NCBI RefSeq assembly: GCF_016921115.1
Contig: NZ_JAFFZS010000052.1
Coordinates: 1-33,529 of the forward strand
Reading direction: 5' to 3'
Source of the DNA: Streptomyces actuosus
GTDB taxonomy: Bacteria > Actinomycetota > Actinomycetes > Streptomycetales > Streptomycetaceae
DNA length: 33,529 nt
This document shows positions 1 through 7,773 of the stretch, piece after piece; the stretch's first letter is position 1, and each line of letters opens with the position of its first letter. The notes under the pieces are model-generated. The model saw only the letters and a program-made list of their open reading frames with translations, was not told the DNA's origin and did not search any database. A program made the translations under genes and the position numbers.

Positions 1-108
1 TGGCAGCAGCAGACCAACAGCGACCAACGCCAAGTCGACTGGCACTTCACCACCGACGACGCACGCGTGAAACTGCGCCACCTCTACCCAACATCACAGC
101 AAAAATAA
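1..108 (+). mobile_element. IS630-family transposase, C-terminal fragment (cut by window edge)
   Basis: Only the last 35 codons are present, reading in frame from base 1 to a TAA stop at 106-108. The peptide contains DWHFTTDDARVKLRHLYP followed by a short polar tail. As I know the family, this matches the C-terminus of IS630-type DDE transposases, whose last conserved block has the form (D/N)W.FTT.DAR.KL..LYP. The catalytic residues lie upstream, outside the window. Codon use is A/C-rich compared with the neighbouring genes, as expected for an insertion element. No clear terminal inverted repeat could be identified in the following bases, so the right end of the element is not fixed. It is not part of the biosynthetic pathway. 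Confidence 0.75.
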
Positions 109-157
109 GCCGCAACAATCTACTAGTTGCCCCGGGTGGTCGAGGGCGTGGGCCGGG

Positions 158-173
158 ACCGGCAAATCCCTAG
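158..173 (+). promoter_or_regulatory. Putative LuxR-type operator/promoter element upstream of the P450 pair (site 1)
   Basis: The 16-mer ACCGGCAAATCCCTAG matches 13 of 16 positions of CTVGGGAWWTBCCBAG, the operator described for PAS-LuxR regulators such as PimM. It is followed by AG and TTCTGCGGC. The same core and flank recur at 4636-4651, and a weaker version at 16996-17011. TAGAGT (171-176) could itself be a -10 hexamer of the TANNNT type. No good -35 is visible, as expected for an activator-dependent promoter. It lies about 103 bp upstream of the first P450 start. Confidence 0.4.
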
Positions 174-276
174 AGTTCTGCGGCGCTTGTGGTCGCGCCT
201 TCGCCGCTCGTGCTGCCCTGGGGTCGCTTTCGCCCCGCCGCCCGTGCGGTCTGCCCTATGAGAGGGGTTTCTTCCG

Positions 277-1485
277 ATGACTGCCGTGCCCGCTCCCGCC
301 GGCCCCGAGATCTCCGCGCCGCCCGAAGTGGGCCTGGACGGCGGAGCAACGCTGCTGGCCTGGCTGCGGCGCATGCGTGACGAGCATCCCGTGTGGCGTG
401 ATCCGGAGGGCCGCTACCACGTGTTCCGGCACGAGGACGTCCAGCGGATCACAGCCGACCCGGGGACGTTCTCCTCGGACACGGTGAGCCGGTTGTCGAA
501 CGGCGAACGCCAGCCGCCCGGAGGTACGTTGCTGTTGCTGGACCCGCCGCGCCACGGCAAGTTGCGGCGGCTGGTGAGCAAGGTGTTCACCGCGAAGATG
601 ATCAGCGAGCTGGCTCCGCGGATCACCGAGGTCGCCACGGACCTGCTCGACGGCCTGGACGGCAGCGACCGCTTCGATCTGGTGGAGGCGTTCGCCAATC
701 CGCTGCCGGTCATCGTCATCTCCTCGATGCTCGGCGTGCCGCCCTCGGACCGTCCGCTGTTCCAGGTGTGGGCCGACAACCTGCTGACGGTGGACTGGGA
801 GACGCCGGACGGCGCGGAGGTCCTCGGCAGGACCGTGCAGGAGTTGGACGCCTACCTGCGCGGGCACGTCGCCGAGCGGCGGGCGCGCGAGCACGACGAC
901 CTGATGAGCCTGCTCGTGCGGGCGGAGGTCGACGGGGAGCGCCTGAACGACGAGGACGTGGTGAGCTTCGCCGCGCTGCTGCTGCTCGCCGGTCACGTGA
1001 CCACGGCGGTGCTGCTGGGCAACATGCTTCTGACACTCCATCAGGAAAGGGGTTTGATCGGGCGGCTGCGCGAGGAGCCGGCGGAGACCGCCCCCTTCAT
1101 CGAGGAGGTGCTGCGCCTGCGGCCGCCGTTCCTGAAGGTGGAGCGGGTGCCGACGTCCCCCGTCGAGATCGCCGGGACGAAGGTGCCGGAGAACGCGATG
1201 GTGTACCTCTGGCTGCTGTCCGCCAACCGCGACGAGCGGGTCTTCGCCGATCCGGACCGTTTCCTGCCCGGCCGGTCCAACGCCAAGCAGCTCGCCTTCG
1301 GGCACGGCATCCACTACTGCCTGGGTGCCCCGCTGGCCCGGATGGAGGGGCAGATCGCGCTCGATCTGATGCTCGACCGCTACGCCGACATCCGGGTGGA
1401 CCACGACAGCCCGCTCACTTACTTCGACAACCGTGTCAACGTCTTCGGTCTTCGGCAGTTGCCGCTGACGGTCCGGCGGAACTGA
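277..1485 (+). CDS. Cytochrome P450 (first of a tandem pair)
   Basis: This is a 402-residue soluble bacterial class I P450, expected to hydroxylate or epoxidise the pathway product using ferredoxin-delivered electrons. The heme-binding loop FGHGIHYCLGAPLAR places the axial cysteine at Cys348, and the ExxR motif is E277-V-L-R280. The I-helix reads AGHVTT (238-243). The threonine pair is kept, but the acidic residue normally found before it (AGxET/AGxDT) is Val241, which could alter proton delivery. The ATG start follows a GAGAGGGG ribosome-binding site about 9 bases upstream, and the length is normal. The next P450 gene starts 47 bp downstream, so the two are probably co-transcribed. No ferredoxin gene is nearby. 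The family call is secure; the substrate is unknown. Confidence 0.95.
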   Translation: MTAVPAPAGPEISAPPEVGLDGGATLLAWLRRMRDEHPVWRDPEGRYHVFRHEDVQRITADPGTFSSDTVSRLSNGERQPPGGTLLLLDPPRHGKLRRLVSKVFTAKMISELAPRITEVATDLLDGLDGSDRFDLVEAFANPLPVIVISSMLGVPPSDRPLFQVWADNLLTVDWETPDGAEVLGRTVQELDAYLRGHVAERRAREHDDLMSLLVRAEVDGERLNDEDVVSFAALLLLAGHVTTAVLLGNMLLTLHQERGLIGRLREEPAETAPFIEEVLRLRPPFLKVERVPTSPVEIAGTKVPENAMVYLWLLSANRDERVFADPDRFLPGRSNAKQLAFGHGIHYCLGAPLARMEGQIALDLMLDRYADIRVDHDSPLTYFDNRVNVFGLRQLPLTVRRN

Positions 1486-1531
1486 GCGGCGCACCCGGGC
1501 GGACAGAACCCCCACCAGACGGAGGATCCAC

Positions 1532-2746
1532 ATGGCCTTCGAGCCGAAACCCCCTGTGATACCGACCCGACGCACCTGCCCCTTCGACCCCGACCCGGAG
1601 TACCGCAGGCTGCGCGAAGAGGATCCGATCAGTCCCCTGACCTTCGACATCGCGCCGGGGCGGCAGGACGGCTGGCTCGTCACCCGGCACGAACACGTGC
1701 GGGCCGTCATGACCGACCCGCGGTTCAGCCATCGCGCCGAACTCCTCGCGCTGGTCGCGTCGCCGCCGTTCGAGGTGGAGAACTACGATCCGCAGCCCTC
1801 GCCGCCGGGCTCCTTCGTCCGGATGGACGCGCCGGACCACACCCGCTACCGGCGCCTGCTGACCGGGTTCTTCACGGTCCGCAGGATTCAGGAGTACGAG
1901 CCGACGCTCGCCGGGATCATCGACACCGTGCTGGACGAGATGGCCGGGCTGGAGCCTCCGGTGGACCTGCTACCGGCGTTCGTGCAGAAGGTCGTCCACC
2001 GTTCGGTGCACTCGGTGATGGGTGTCCCCGAGGAGGACATCGCCGAACTCGACAAGCACTTCTCCGCGATCATGCGGATCGACTACACTCTGGAGGAGTT
2101 CATCGAGCACAACACGGCTCTGGACCAGACGCTGGCCCGGATCGTGAAGGAACTGTTCGCCGAGCCCAACGACAAGCTGCTCGGCAAACTGGTGAAGACC
2201 GGGGAGCTGACCGAGGAGGAACTGGCGAACATCGCCTGGATCACCATCGGCGGCGCCCTGGACACCACCCCGAACATGCTGGGCCTCGGCACGTTCGCGC
2301 TGCTGGAGCACCCCGACCAGCTGGAGCAGGTCCGCCGGCGGCCCGAGTTGATGGAGCGGGCGGTGGAGGAACTGCTCCGCCATCTGACGATCTCCCACAT
2401 GGGTGCCAGCCGGGTGGCGTTGGAGGACGTGGAGATCGGCGGCCGGACCGTAGAGGCCGGGCAGACCGTGGTGCTGTCGCTGCCGGCCGCCAACCGGGAC
2501 CCGGAGCAGTTCGAGAACCCGGAGGTCTTCGACGTCACCCGTCCCTCGCGCCGGCACCTGGCGTTCGGTTTCGGTATCCACCAGTGCCTGGGCCAGCACC
2601 TGGCGCGGGCGACGCTGCGCCTCGGCTTCCAGAAGCTGTTCGACCGCTTCCCGGACCTGCGGCTGGCGGTCGAGCCCCACGAGATCCCGCTGCGCGACAA
2701 GGCGATGCACTACGGCGTGTACGCGCTGCCGGTGACCTGGGGCTGA
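1532..2746 (+). CDS. Cytochrome P450 (second of a tandem pair)
   Basis: This is a 404-residue P450 of normal length. The N-terminal CPFDPDPEYRRLREEDP segment recalls CYP105-like and related actinobacterial P450s. The heme loop FGFGIHQCLGQHLAR places the axial ligand at Cys352. ExxR is E280-L-L-R283. The I-helix reads GGALDTT with the acid-alcohol pair Asp244-Thr245 intact, unlike the preceding P450. The ATG follows GGAGGA at a spacing of about 6. It probably acts as a second tailoring oxidase on the polyketide, co-transcribed with the gene upstream. Sequence similarity to the first P450 is low outside the motifs, so the two are not a recent duplication. The substrate and position of oxidation are unknown. 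Confidence 0.95.
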   Translation: MAFEPKPPVIPTRRTCPFDPDPEYRRLREEDPISPLTFDIAPGRQDGWLVTRHEHVRAVMTDPRFSHRAELLALVASPPFEVENYDPQPSPPGSFVRMDAPDHTRYRRLLTGFFTVRRIQEYEPTLAGIIDTVLDEMAGLEPPVDLLPAFVQKVVHRSVHSVMGVPEEDIAELDKHFSAIMRIDYTLEEFIEHNTALDQTLARIVKELFAEPNDKLLGKLVKTGELTEEELANIAWITIGGALDTTPNMLGLGTFALLEHPDQLEQVRRRPELMERAVEELLRHLTISHMGASRVALEDVEIGGRTVEAGQTVVLSLPAANRDPEQFENPEVFDVTRPSRRHLAFGFGIHQCLGQHLARATLRLGFQKLFDRFPDLRLAVEPHEIPLRDKAMHYGVYALPVTWG

Positions 2747-2780
2747 CACACGCCGCGCGGGCCCCGGGCCCCGTGCGCAG

Positions 2781-2812
2781 CCGGGGGCGGTCCCGCGAGG
2801 GGCCGCCCCCGG
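2781..2812. terminator. GC-rich hairpin between convergent genes
   Basis: A 14-bp stem (2781-2794 with 2799-2812, one G:T pair) closes on a GCGA tetraloop. It begins 34 bp after the second P450 stop and faces the end of the convergent glycosyltransferase gene. There is no T-run, which is common for Streptomyces terminators. It could serve both strands. Confidence 0.6.
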
Positions 2813-2940
2813 CGTCTTCGACCGCGCCGAACCCGCTGGCGTCCCGCGCCACACCGGGTGGCGTGCGGTGCTGTGAGTGGGAAGCGGCGCCGGAGGACTC
2901 GCGGCGGCGCCCGGTGCGCTGCGTCCGGCACGGGCCGGGG

Positions 2941-4506
2941 CTATCCCGCTGAGTCGGCGTTCAGGTGGGAGAGGCGCGGCCACAGCGTGCCCCATGGTTC
3001 GCGCTCGCCCTCGCAGACCCAGATCGGGGCGCCCCGGTTGAGGTTGGGGACCCCCTCGGCGTTGGTGACCGTGCCGCGCCGGTGCACGCTGGTGAAGAAC
3101 CGGCGCAGGTAGCGGGCGTCGGCGCCGACGAAGACGACGGGCGCAAAGTCGTCGGCGGGGCGGCGCAGGTACCAGTAGCCGCGGTGGCCGCTGTACGGCC
3201 GGGGCAGGCCGAGCGCGGGGCCGTACCGGTCGAGGGCTCCGGCCTGGTCATAGCGGTCGGTGACGATCAGGGCGCGGCGGCGCCGGCCGGGTGGCAGGCC
3301 GCGGTAGACGCGGGCCACGGAGGAGGCGAGATCGGGCCAGCCCACACTCTCCATGGCCAGCCGGTCGGCGCCGCGCGCGGTGAGACGGTGCACCGGATAC
3401 ACCGGCAGGACCTGCACGGCGAGTGCCGCGGACAGCAGGTAGGCGAGCCCGACCGCCCACAGGCGCGGGCGGGTGAGGCGCAGGGACTGCAGTGCGGTGG
3501 CGCCGGCCGCCCACAGGGCGGGGAAGAGCCCGGCGACGTAGTACGGGCGCCCGTTGACGAGTAAGTAGCAGGCGCACAGTCCGGCGAAGGTCAGTCCGAG
3601 GAACCGGTGGGGGCGTGCCCTGCGGGCGAAGAGCAGCCACAGCAGTCCCGCACAGAGCAGTACGGCGCCGGCCAGGCCGGCGGCCGCCAGGACCGTGGGC
3701 AGGAACAGGGAGCGCCCGCCCTCGTCGGCGGCCACCTCCCGGGAGATGACGGAAGCCATGGCGAGCTGCGGCCAGCCGTGGCGGGCCTGCCACAGCAGTC
3801 CGGGGAGCGCGGTGAGCAGGACGCCGGCGGCCGACACCCACAGCAGGGGGCGGCGCAGCAGGGCGCGCGGGCCGACGAGCAGCACCGCCACCAGCAGCAC
3901 CGCCCAGAAACCCGGGCTGAGGTACTTGACCTGGAGGGACAGGGCGGCGGTCAGGCCGAGGAGGGGCAGCAGCCGGTCGCTGCGGGTACGGACCCAGCGC
4001 ACCAGCAGCCAGGTGGTGACGGCGGTGAGGAAGATGTCCAGGGTGGCGGTGATGAGGAGGTGGCCCATCTGCAGCATGACGGGCGAGACGGCGTACGCGC
4101 CCGCTGCCGCGGTCTGGGCGGCCCGTCGTCCGCCCAGTTCCCGGGTGATGAGGGCGGTGATCAGCACACCGAGCGCGGTGACGGCTGCGGCCGGTGCGCG
4201 CAGGCCCACCAGCGAGCCCGGCGCGACGGTGTCCAGGGCATGGGCGAGCAGGGGCAGCAGCGGCGGCTGGTCGGCATAGCCCCAGGCGGGGTGGCGGCCC
4301 GCGGCGAGGAAGTACAGCTCGTCGCTGAAGTATCCGAAGCGGCCCGCGGTGAGGAGCAGCAGTACGCCGGTCGCGCAGGCGACGACGGTCACCGGCAGCA
4401 GTGCCGGCGGGGGCGGGACGTGCGGAGCCGGGAGCCGGGCGGCAGTTCCCGGCCGGCCGGGTCCGCCGTCGTGGGGAACGGCCCGGTCCCGGGCTGTGGG
4501 AGGCAT
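2941..4506 (-). CDS. GT-C fold membrane glycosyltransferase (ArnT/PMT_2-like)
   Basis: This 521-residue polytopic membrane protein has about ten or more hydrophobic segments between residues 38 and 370, then a soluble C-terminal domain of about 150 residues. The first extracytoplasmic loop carries FSDELYFL (Asp62-Glu63) and GYADQPPL (77-83). These are hallmark positions of the dolichyl-phosphate-mannose/ArnT-type (GT39/GT83) clan, where the acidic residue is catalytic and a polyprenyl-phosphate sugar is the donor. It would therefore add a sugar on the outer face of the membrane, to a lipid, protein or exported metabolite. Such genes are common as housekeeping neighbours, so membership of the pathway is uncertain. 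Residue 315 is encoded by a TTA codon (3562-3564), so full expression may depend on the bldA tRNA. The ATG at 4506 fits the start of a charged leader before the first membrane segment. Confidence 0.85.
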   Translation of the reverse strand: MPPTARDRAVPHDGGPGRPGTAARLPAPHVPPPPALLPVTVVACATGVLLLLTAGRFGYFSDELYFLAAGRHPAWGYADQPPLLPLLAHALDTVAPGSLVGLRAPAAAVTALGVLITALITRELGGRRAAQTAAAGAYAVSPVMLQMGHLLITATLDIFLTAVTTWLLVRWVRTRSDRLLPLLGLTAALSLQVKYLSPGFWAVLLVAVLLVGPRALLRRPLLWVSAAGVLLTALPGLLWQARHGWPQLAMASVISREVAADEGGRSLFLPTVLAAAGLAGAVLLCAGLLWLLFARRARPHRFLGLTFAGLCACYLLVNGRPYYVAGLFPALWAAGATALQSLRLTRPRLWAVGLAYLLSAALAVQVLPVYPVHRLTARGADRLAMESVGWPDLASSVARVYRGLPPGRRRRALIVTDRYDQAGALDRYGPALGLPRPYSGHRGYWYLRRPADDFAPVVFVGADARYLRRFFTSVHRRGTVTNAEGVPNLNRGAPIWVCEGEREPWGTLWPRLSHLNADSAG

Positions 4507-4635
4507 CGTGGCGTCCTCGATCCTGTCGTTGGTCCGGTCGTCCGCGCACCGCGGGCGTCGCGGTCGCGAACGGGACGAACGTACGGACCGCGACCGGCGT
4601 GGGGGTGGCCCGTTCCCGTTTCCAGGGACCGGAGT

Positions 4636-4651
4636 AGGGGCGATTCCCTAG
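4636..4651 (+). promoter_or_regulatory. Putative LuxR-type operator/promoter element (site 2)
   Basis: AGGGGCGATTCCCTAG shares its right half with site 1. The similarity continues downstream (GC[AG]A[AT]TCCCTAG[AT]GTTC, then GCGGC in both). TAGGG and CCCTA form a dyad across 4635-4650. TAGTGT (4649-4654) could be a -10 hexamer. It is oriented toward the exporter genes, leaving a leader of about 265 nt, and lies 130 bp upstream of the divergent glycosyltransferase gene. Confidence 0.4.
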
Positions 4652-4851
4652 TGTTCGGCGGCTGCGATGGCCCCCTGCCGCGCCCTGTGCTGGGCTGGGA
4701 TCCCGCACCGCACTGCCCGAGAGCGGCACCTGCTGCCGTCCCCGTCCGGCAGCTGCGCGCCACCGGAGGGCGGGCACGGGGGCCGGAACCGGATTCTCCC
4801 GGACCGGCCCCTCCAGCCCCCCGAACCGATCACGGAGAGTCGACAGTCGAG

Positions 4852-4864
4852 TGATGGACCATCA
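4852..4864. promoter_or_regulatory. 13-bp palindrome upstream of the exporter operon
   Basis: TGATGGACCATCA is a perfect dyad with 6-bp arms around a central A. It lies about 55 bp before the ATPase start codon. Its size and position would suit a dimeric repressor operator, but no repressor gene for it is in the window and short palindromes arise by chance. Confidence 0.25.
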
Positions 4865-4918
4865 GTTCATGTGCGGCGGGGCCGGCACACGGCTTCGCCG
4901 GCCCAGGCAGGACGTGTC

Positions 4919-5839
4919 ATGACGGCGCCGGCGATCGTCGCGGACGGCGTACGCAAACGGTACGGGGACATCCAGGCCGTCGACGGGGTCTGCCTGCGCA
5001 TCGAGACGGGCGAGTTCTACGGCATCCTCGGCCCCAACGGGGCGGGCAAGACGACGACGCTGGAGATCCTGGAAGGCGTCCGGGAGCCCGACGAGGGCCG
5101 GATCGAACTCTTCGGGGCGAGCCCCTGGCCGCGCAAGCCGGAGCTGCTGACCCGGATCGGGGTGCAGTTCCAGGCGTCGTCGTTCTTCGACAAGCTGACC
5201 ACACGGGAGACGATCCGCCTGTTCGCGTCGTTCTACCGGGTCGACGCTCGGCGGGCCGACGCGATGCTGGAGCGGGTCGGGCTGACCGAGTACGGCAAGG
5301 TTCCTGCGGACAAGCTCTCGGGCGGGCAGGCGCAGCGCCTGTCCATCGCCTGCGGTCTGGTGCACGACCCGGAGATCGTCTTCCTGGACGAGCCGACCGC
5401 CGGCCTGGACCCGCAGGCCCGCCGCAATCTGTGGGACCTCCTGCGGGACGTCAACGAGGAAGGCCGCACGGTGGTCCTCACCACGCACTACCTGGACGAG
5501 GCGGAGATCCTCTGCGACCGGGTGTCGGTGATGGAGCACGGCAAGGTGCTCAGGACCGGCGCCCCCGCGGCGCTCGTCCGTGAACTCGACGACGTGGTGC
5601 GGGTGAGCGTGGAGTCCGGGCTGCTCACGCCGGACGCGCTGCGGAAACTGCTGAAGTCGGCTGGAGTGAGTGACGCCACGGTGGAGGAGGACGGGGTGTC
5701 GCTGACGGTCGCGACCGGCAGGCCGGGGCCGGTCCTGTCCGTCCTGGCCGACCAGGGCGCCCTACGGGGCCTGGAGGTACGCGGGGCCACCCTGGAGGAC
5801 GTGTTCCTCCAGCTGACCGGACGGGAGTACCGCGCGTGA
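4919..5839 (+). CDS. ABC exporter ATP-binding protein (DrrA-like)
   Basis: This 306-residue nucleotide-binding subunit would hydrolyse ATP to drive export of the cluster product, giving self-resistance or secretion. It has Walker A GPNGAGKT (38-45), the signature LSGGQAQRL, Walker B IVFLDEPTAGLDP, and an H-loop TTHYLDEAE. A C-terminal extension of about 90 residues follows, as in the DrrA/antibiotic exporter group. I chose the ATG at 4919 because it follows AGGA at a good spacing and starts just before the conserved IVADGVRKRYG strand. A longer in-frame start at 4667 would add 84 implausible residues. The stop overlaps the GTG of the permease (GTGA at 5836-5839), so the two subunits are translationally coupled. 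Confidence 0.93.
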   Translation: MTAPAIVADGVRKRYGDIQAVDGVCLRIETGEFYGILGPNGAGKTTTLEILEGVREPDEGRIELFGASPWPRKPELLTRIGVQFQASSFFDKLTTRETIRLFASFYRVDARRADAMLERVGLTEYGKVPADKLSGGQAQRLSIACGLVHDPEIVFLDEPTAGLDPQARRNLWDLLRDVNEEGRTVVLTTHYLDEAEILCDRVSVMEHGKVLRTGAPAALVRELDDVVRVSVESGLLTPDALRKLLKSAGVSDATVEEDGVSLTVATGRPGPVLSVLADQGALRGLEVRGATLEDVFLQLTGREYRA

Positions 5840-7053
5840 GCATCGAGGAGACCGGCCAGCGGACGCCGCGGACGCCGGACGCCGAGGACGGCGACCGGAA
5901 CTCGGAGGGCGCCGCCCGGCGGTCGGACGCCGGACGTGAGAGCGCCCGCGGCGCGAAGGGCGACCGCGGCGGCTCCGAGAAGGAACGGCTCAGTCCGGTG
6001 CGGGAACTGTCCCGGGCGATGATCCTGAGTGTGCTGCGGGACAAGGGCACGATCTTCTTCCTGCTCGTCTTCCCGATCCTGTTCCTGCTGTTGTTCGGCA
6101 CGCTGTTCAAGAGCGACGGGACCGCGCACATCAAGGTGGCCCAGGTCGGGCCGGTGCAGGTGCTGGACTCGCTCACCCCCGACCAGCGCGGCCAGCTCGC
6201 CAGGGCCGCCACCGTCACGAGGGTGAGCAGCGAGAAGACGGCGCTGGAGAAGGTGCGCAAGGGCGACTTCGACGCGCTGGTCGAGCAGGACGGCGGGACC
6301 GTGGTGCTGCGCTACAGCGCCGCCGACTCCGTCAAGGGGGCCTCCGCCCGTGCCACGCTGAACGCAGTGCTGGAGCAGGCGAATCTGGCCGCCACCGGCA
6401 CGCCGCCCACGTACACGCTGAAGGCGAGCCAGGTCGAGGACGAGTCGGTCGAGCCGATCCAGTACCTGACGCCGGGTCTGATGGGCTGGGCCATCGCGTC
6501 CAGCGCGGTGTTCAGCACCGCACTGACGCTGGTGACGCTGCGCCGCAAGAAGATCCTCCAGCGGATGCGGCTGTCGCCGATCCGGGCCTGGGAAGTGGTC
6601 GCCGCCCGCATCTCCATGACCCTGCTGATGGCGCTGACACAGACGGCGCTGTTCCTGCTCGTGGCGACGCTGCCCTACTTCGGGCTGCAACTGACGGGCA
6701 GCTGGTGGCTGGTGATCCCGCTGGTGGTCTGCGGCACACTGGCATTGATGTCGCTGGGTCTGCTCATCGGCTCGCTCACCCGGACCGAGGAGTCCGCCGG
6801 CGGTCTGGCGCAGTTGCTGGTGCTGCCGATGGCGTTCCTGTCCGGCTCCTTCTTCTCGCTGGACAGCGCCCCCGGCTGGGTCCAGGCCGTCTCGTACATG
6901 ATGCCGCTGCGCTATCTCGTCACGGGCAGCGAGGCGGTGCTCAGCAGGGGTGGCGGGCTGGCCGAGGCACTGCCGACGATGGGCGGGATGCTCGCCTTCA
7001 CGGCGGTGGTGACCGCGCTGACGCTGCGGTTCTTCCGCTGGAACGACGTGTGA
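5836..7053 (+). CDS. ABC-2 type exporter permease (DrrB-like)
   Basis: This 405-residue integral membrane partner of the ATPase has a GTG start overlapping the upstream stop. Residues 1-50 are highly charged and probably disordered, which is longer than the usual DrrB leader. The first membrane helix is about 72-91. A soluble external domain of about 115 residues (95-210) follows, and then about five more helices near 213-235, 258-281, 289-313, 322-341 and 380-399. This six-helix plan with a large first loop is typical of ABC-2 permeases such as YhgE/DrrB-like and CcmA-associated exporters. It forms a dimeric channel with the ATPase and probably exports the polyketide. The gene ends 75 bp before a convergent operon. 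Confidence 0.92.
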   Translation: MSIEETGQRTPRTPDAEDGDRNSEGAARRSDAGRESARGAKGDRGGSEKERLSPVRELSRAMILSVLRDKGTIFFLLVFPILFLLLFGTLFKSDGTAHIKVAQVGPVQVLDSLTPDQRGQLARAATVTRVSSEKTALEKVRKGDFDALVEQDGGTVVLRYSAADSVKGASARATLNAVLEQANLAATGTPPTYTLKASQVEDESVEPIQYLTPGLMGWAIASSAVFSTALTLVTLRRKKILQRMRLSPIRAWEVVAARISMTLLMALTQTALFLLVATLPYFGLQLTGSWWLVIPLVVCGTLALMSLGLLIGSLTRTEESAGGLAQLLVLPMAFLSGSFFSLDSAPGWVQAVSYMMPLRYLVTGSEAVLSRGGGLAEALPTMGGMLAFTAVVTALTLRFFRWNDV

Positions 7054-7081
7054 GGTGACCTGTGTCGCCCACAGGTGCGCG

Positions 7082-7112
7082 GGGCCCCTCGTCGTCCGTC
7101 GGCGAGGGGCCC
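7082..7112. terminator. Bidirectional hairpin terminator between convergent operons
   Basis: A perfect 10-bp stem GGGCCCCTCG/CGAGGGGCCC (7082-7091 with 7103-7112) has an 11-nt loop. It lies between the stop codons of the exporter permease (7053) and the nitroreductase-like gene (7129, opposite strand). Confidence 0.7.
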
Positions 7113-7128
7113 GTGGTCTGCCGGCCCG

Positions 7129-7773
7129 TCAGGTGGGCTGCCAGCCGTTCACGTGCAGGACCTGCTCCAGCGGCAGCCTGGGCCCCCGCCGGAAGGTGTG
7201 CCGCAGCGGGTGCGCCGTCGGCAGCAGCGCGCCCTGGCGGACGGTGGACGGCAGGCCCAGCAGGTCGGCGACCTCCCGCTCGCGGTCCAGATGGACCGCC
7301 GTCCACGCGGTGACCAGGCCGCGGCTGCGGGCGGCCAGCGCATAGTTCCAGGCGGCGGGCAGCAGCGAAGCCCACAACCCTGCCTGGTTGCCCTCCGGAA
7401 GCCGGCCGTCGGGCACCTCCAGGCACGGGATCACCAGGACGGGCACGCGGTGCAGCCGGTCGGCCAGCAGCCGGGCGGCCGACATCACGGAGCGTGTCCC
7501 TTCGGGAAGTTCGGCGAGGCGCTCCAGAGTTCCGGCGTTGCGGTCGTGGAACGCAGCCCGGTACACCGCGGCGACGTCCGCGCGGACCGACGGGTCGGTG
7601 AGCAGGATCCAGCGCCAGTTCTGCCGGTTGTTGCCGTTGGGGGCCTGCAGGGCGACGCGCAGGCAGTCCTTGACGACCTCCGGGTCCACGGCCCGGTCCA
7701 GGTCGAGGCCGCGCCGCACACAGCGCGTGGTGGTCAGCAGTTCCTCGTGGGTGAGGGGCAGGGGGCCGGTCAC
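7129..7773 (-). CDS. Nitroreductase-family FMN oxidoreductase
   Basis: This is a 214-residue protein and the last gene of the seven-gene operon. The N-terminal pattern THEELLTTTRCVRRGLDLDR, then ALQAPNGNNRQNWRWILLTD, is the FMN-binding signature of nitroreductases. The central GLWASLLPAAWNYALAARSRGLVTAW block is the family's second conserved region. The enzymes are dimeric and use NAD(P)H and FMN; many reduce enones or oxidise saturated bonds rather than nitro groups. The start is a GTG at 7773 whose bases overlap the stop of the upstream gene (7770-7773), so translation is coupled. In this setting it could reduce a butenolide or enone made by the AfsA-like enzyme, or act on the polyketide. 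The substrate is unknown. Confidence 0.85.
   Translation of the reverse strand: MTGPLPLTHEELLTTTRCVRRGLDLDRAVDPEVVKDCLRVALQAPNGNNRQNWRWILLTDPSVRADVAAVYRAAFHDRNAGTLERLAELPEGTRSVMSAARLLADRLHRVPVLVIPCLEVPDGRLPEGNQAGLWASLLPAAWNYALAARSRGLVTAWTAVHLDREREVADLLGLPSTVRQGALLPTAHPLRHTFRRGPRLPLEQVLHVNGWQPT

Larger units (their letters stand above)
4507..4918. other. Divergent intergenic region between glycosyltransferase and exporter
   Basis: About 410 bp separate two divergently transcribed genes. It contains the putative regulatory element at 4636-4651 and the palindrome at 4852-4864. An open frame extends upstream of the exporter ATPase start to 4667, but its predicted residues (rich in Arg, Pro, Cys and His) do not resemble an ABC protein N-terminus. 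No independent gene is supported here. Confidence 0.6.

Noticed and set aside
4667..4918. N-terminal extension of the ABC ATPase
   Set aside because: The 84 extra residues do not resemble any ABC protein, and the ATG at 4919 has a ribosome-binding site and fits the family start.
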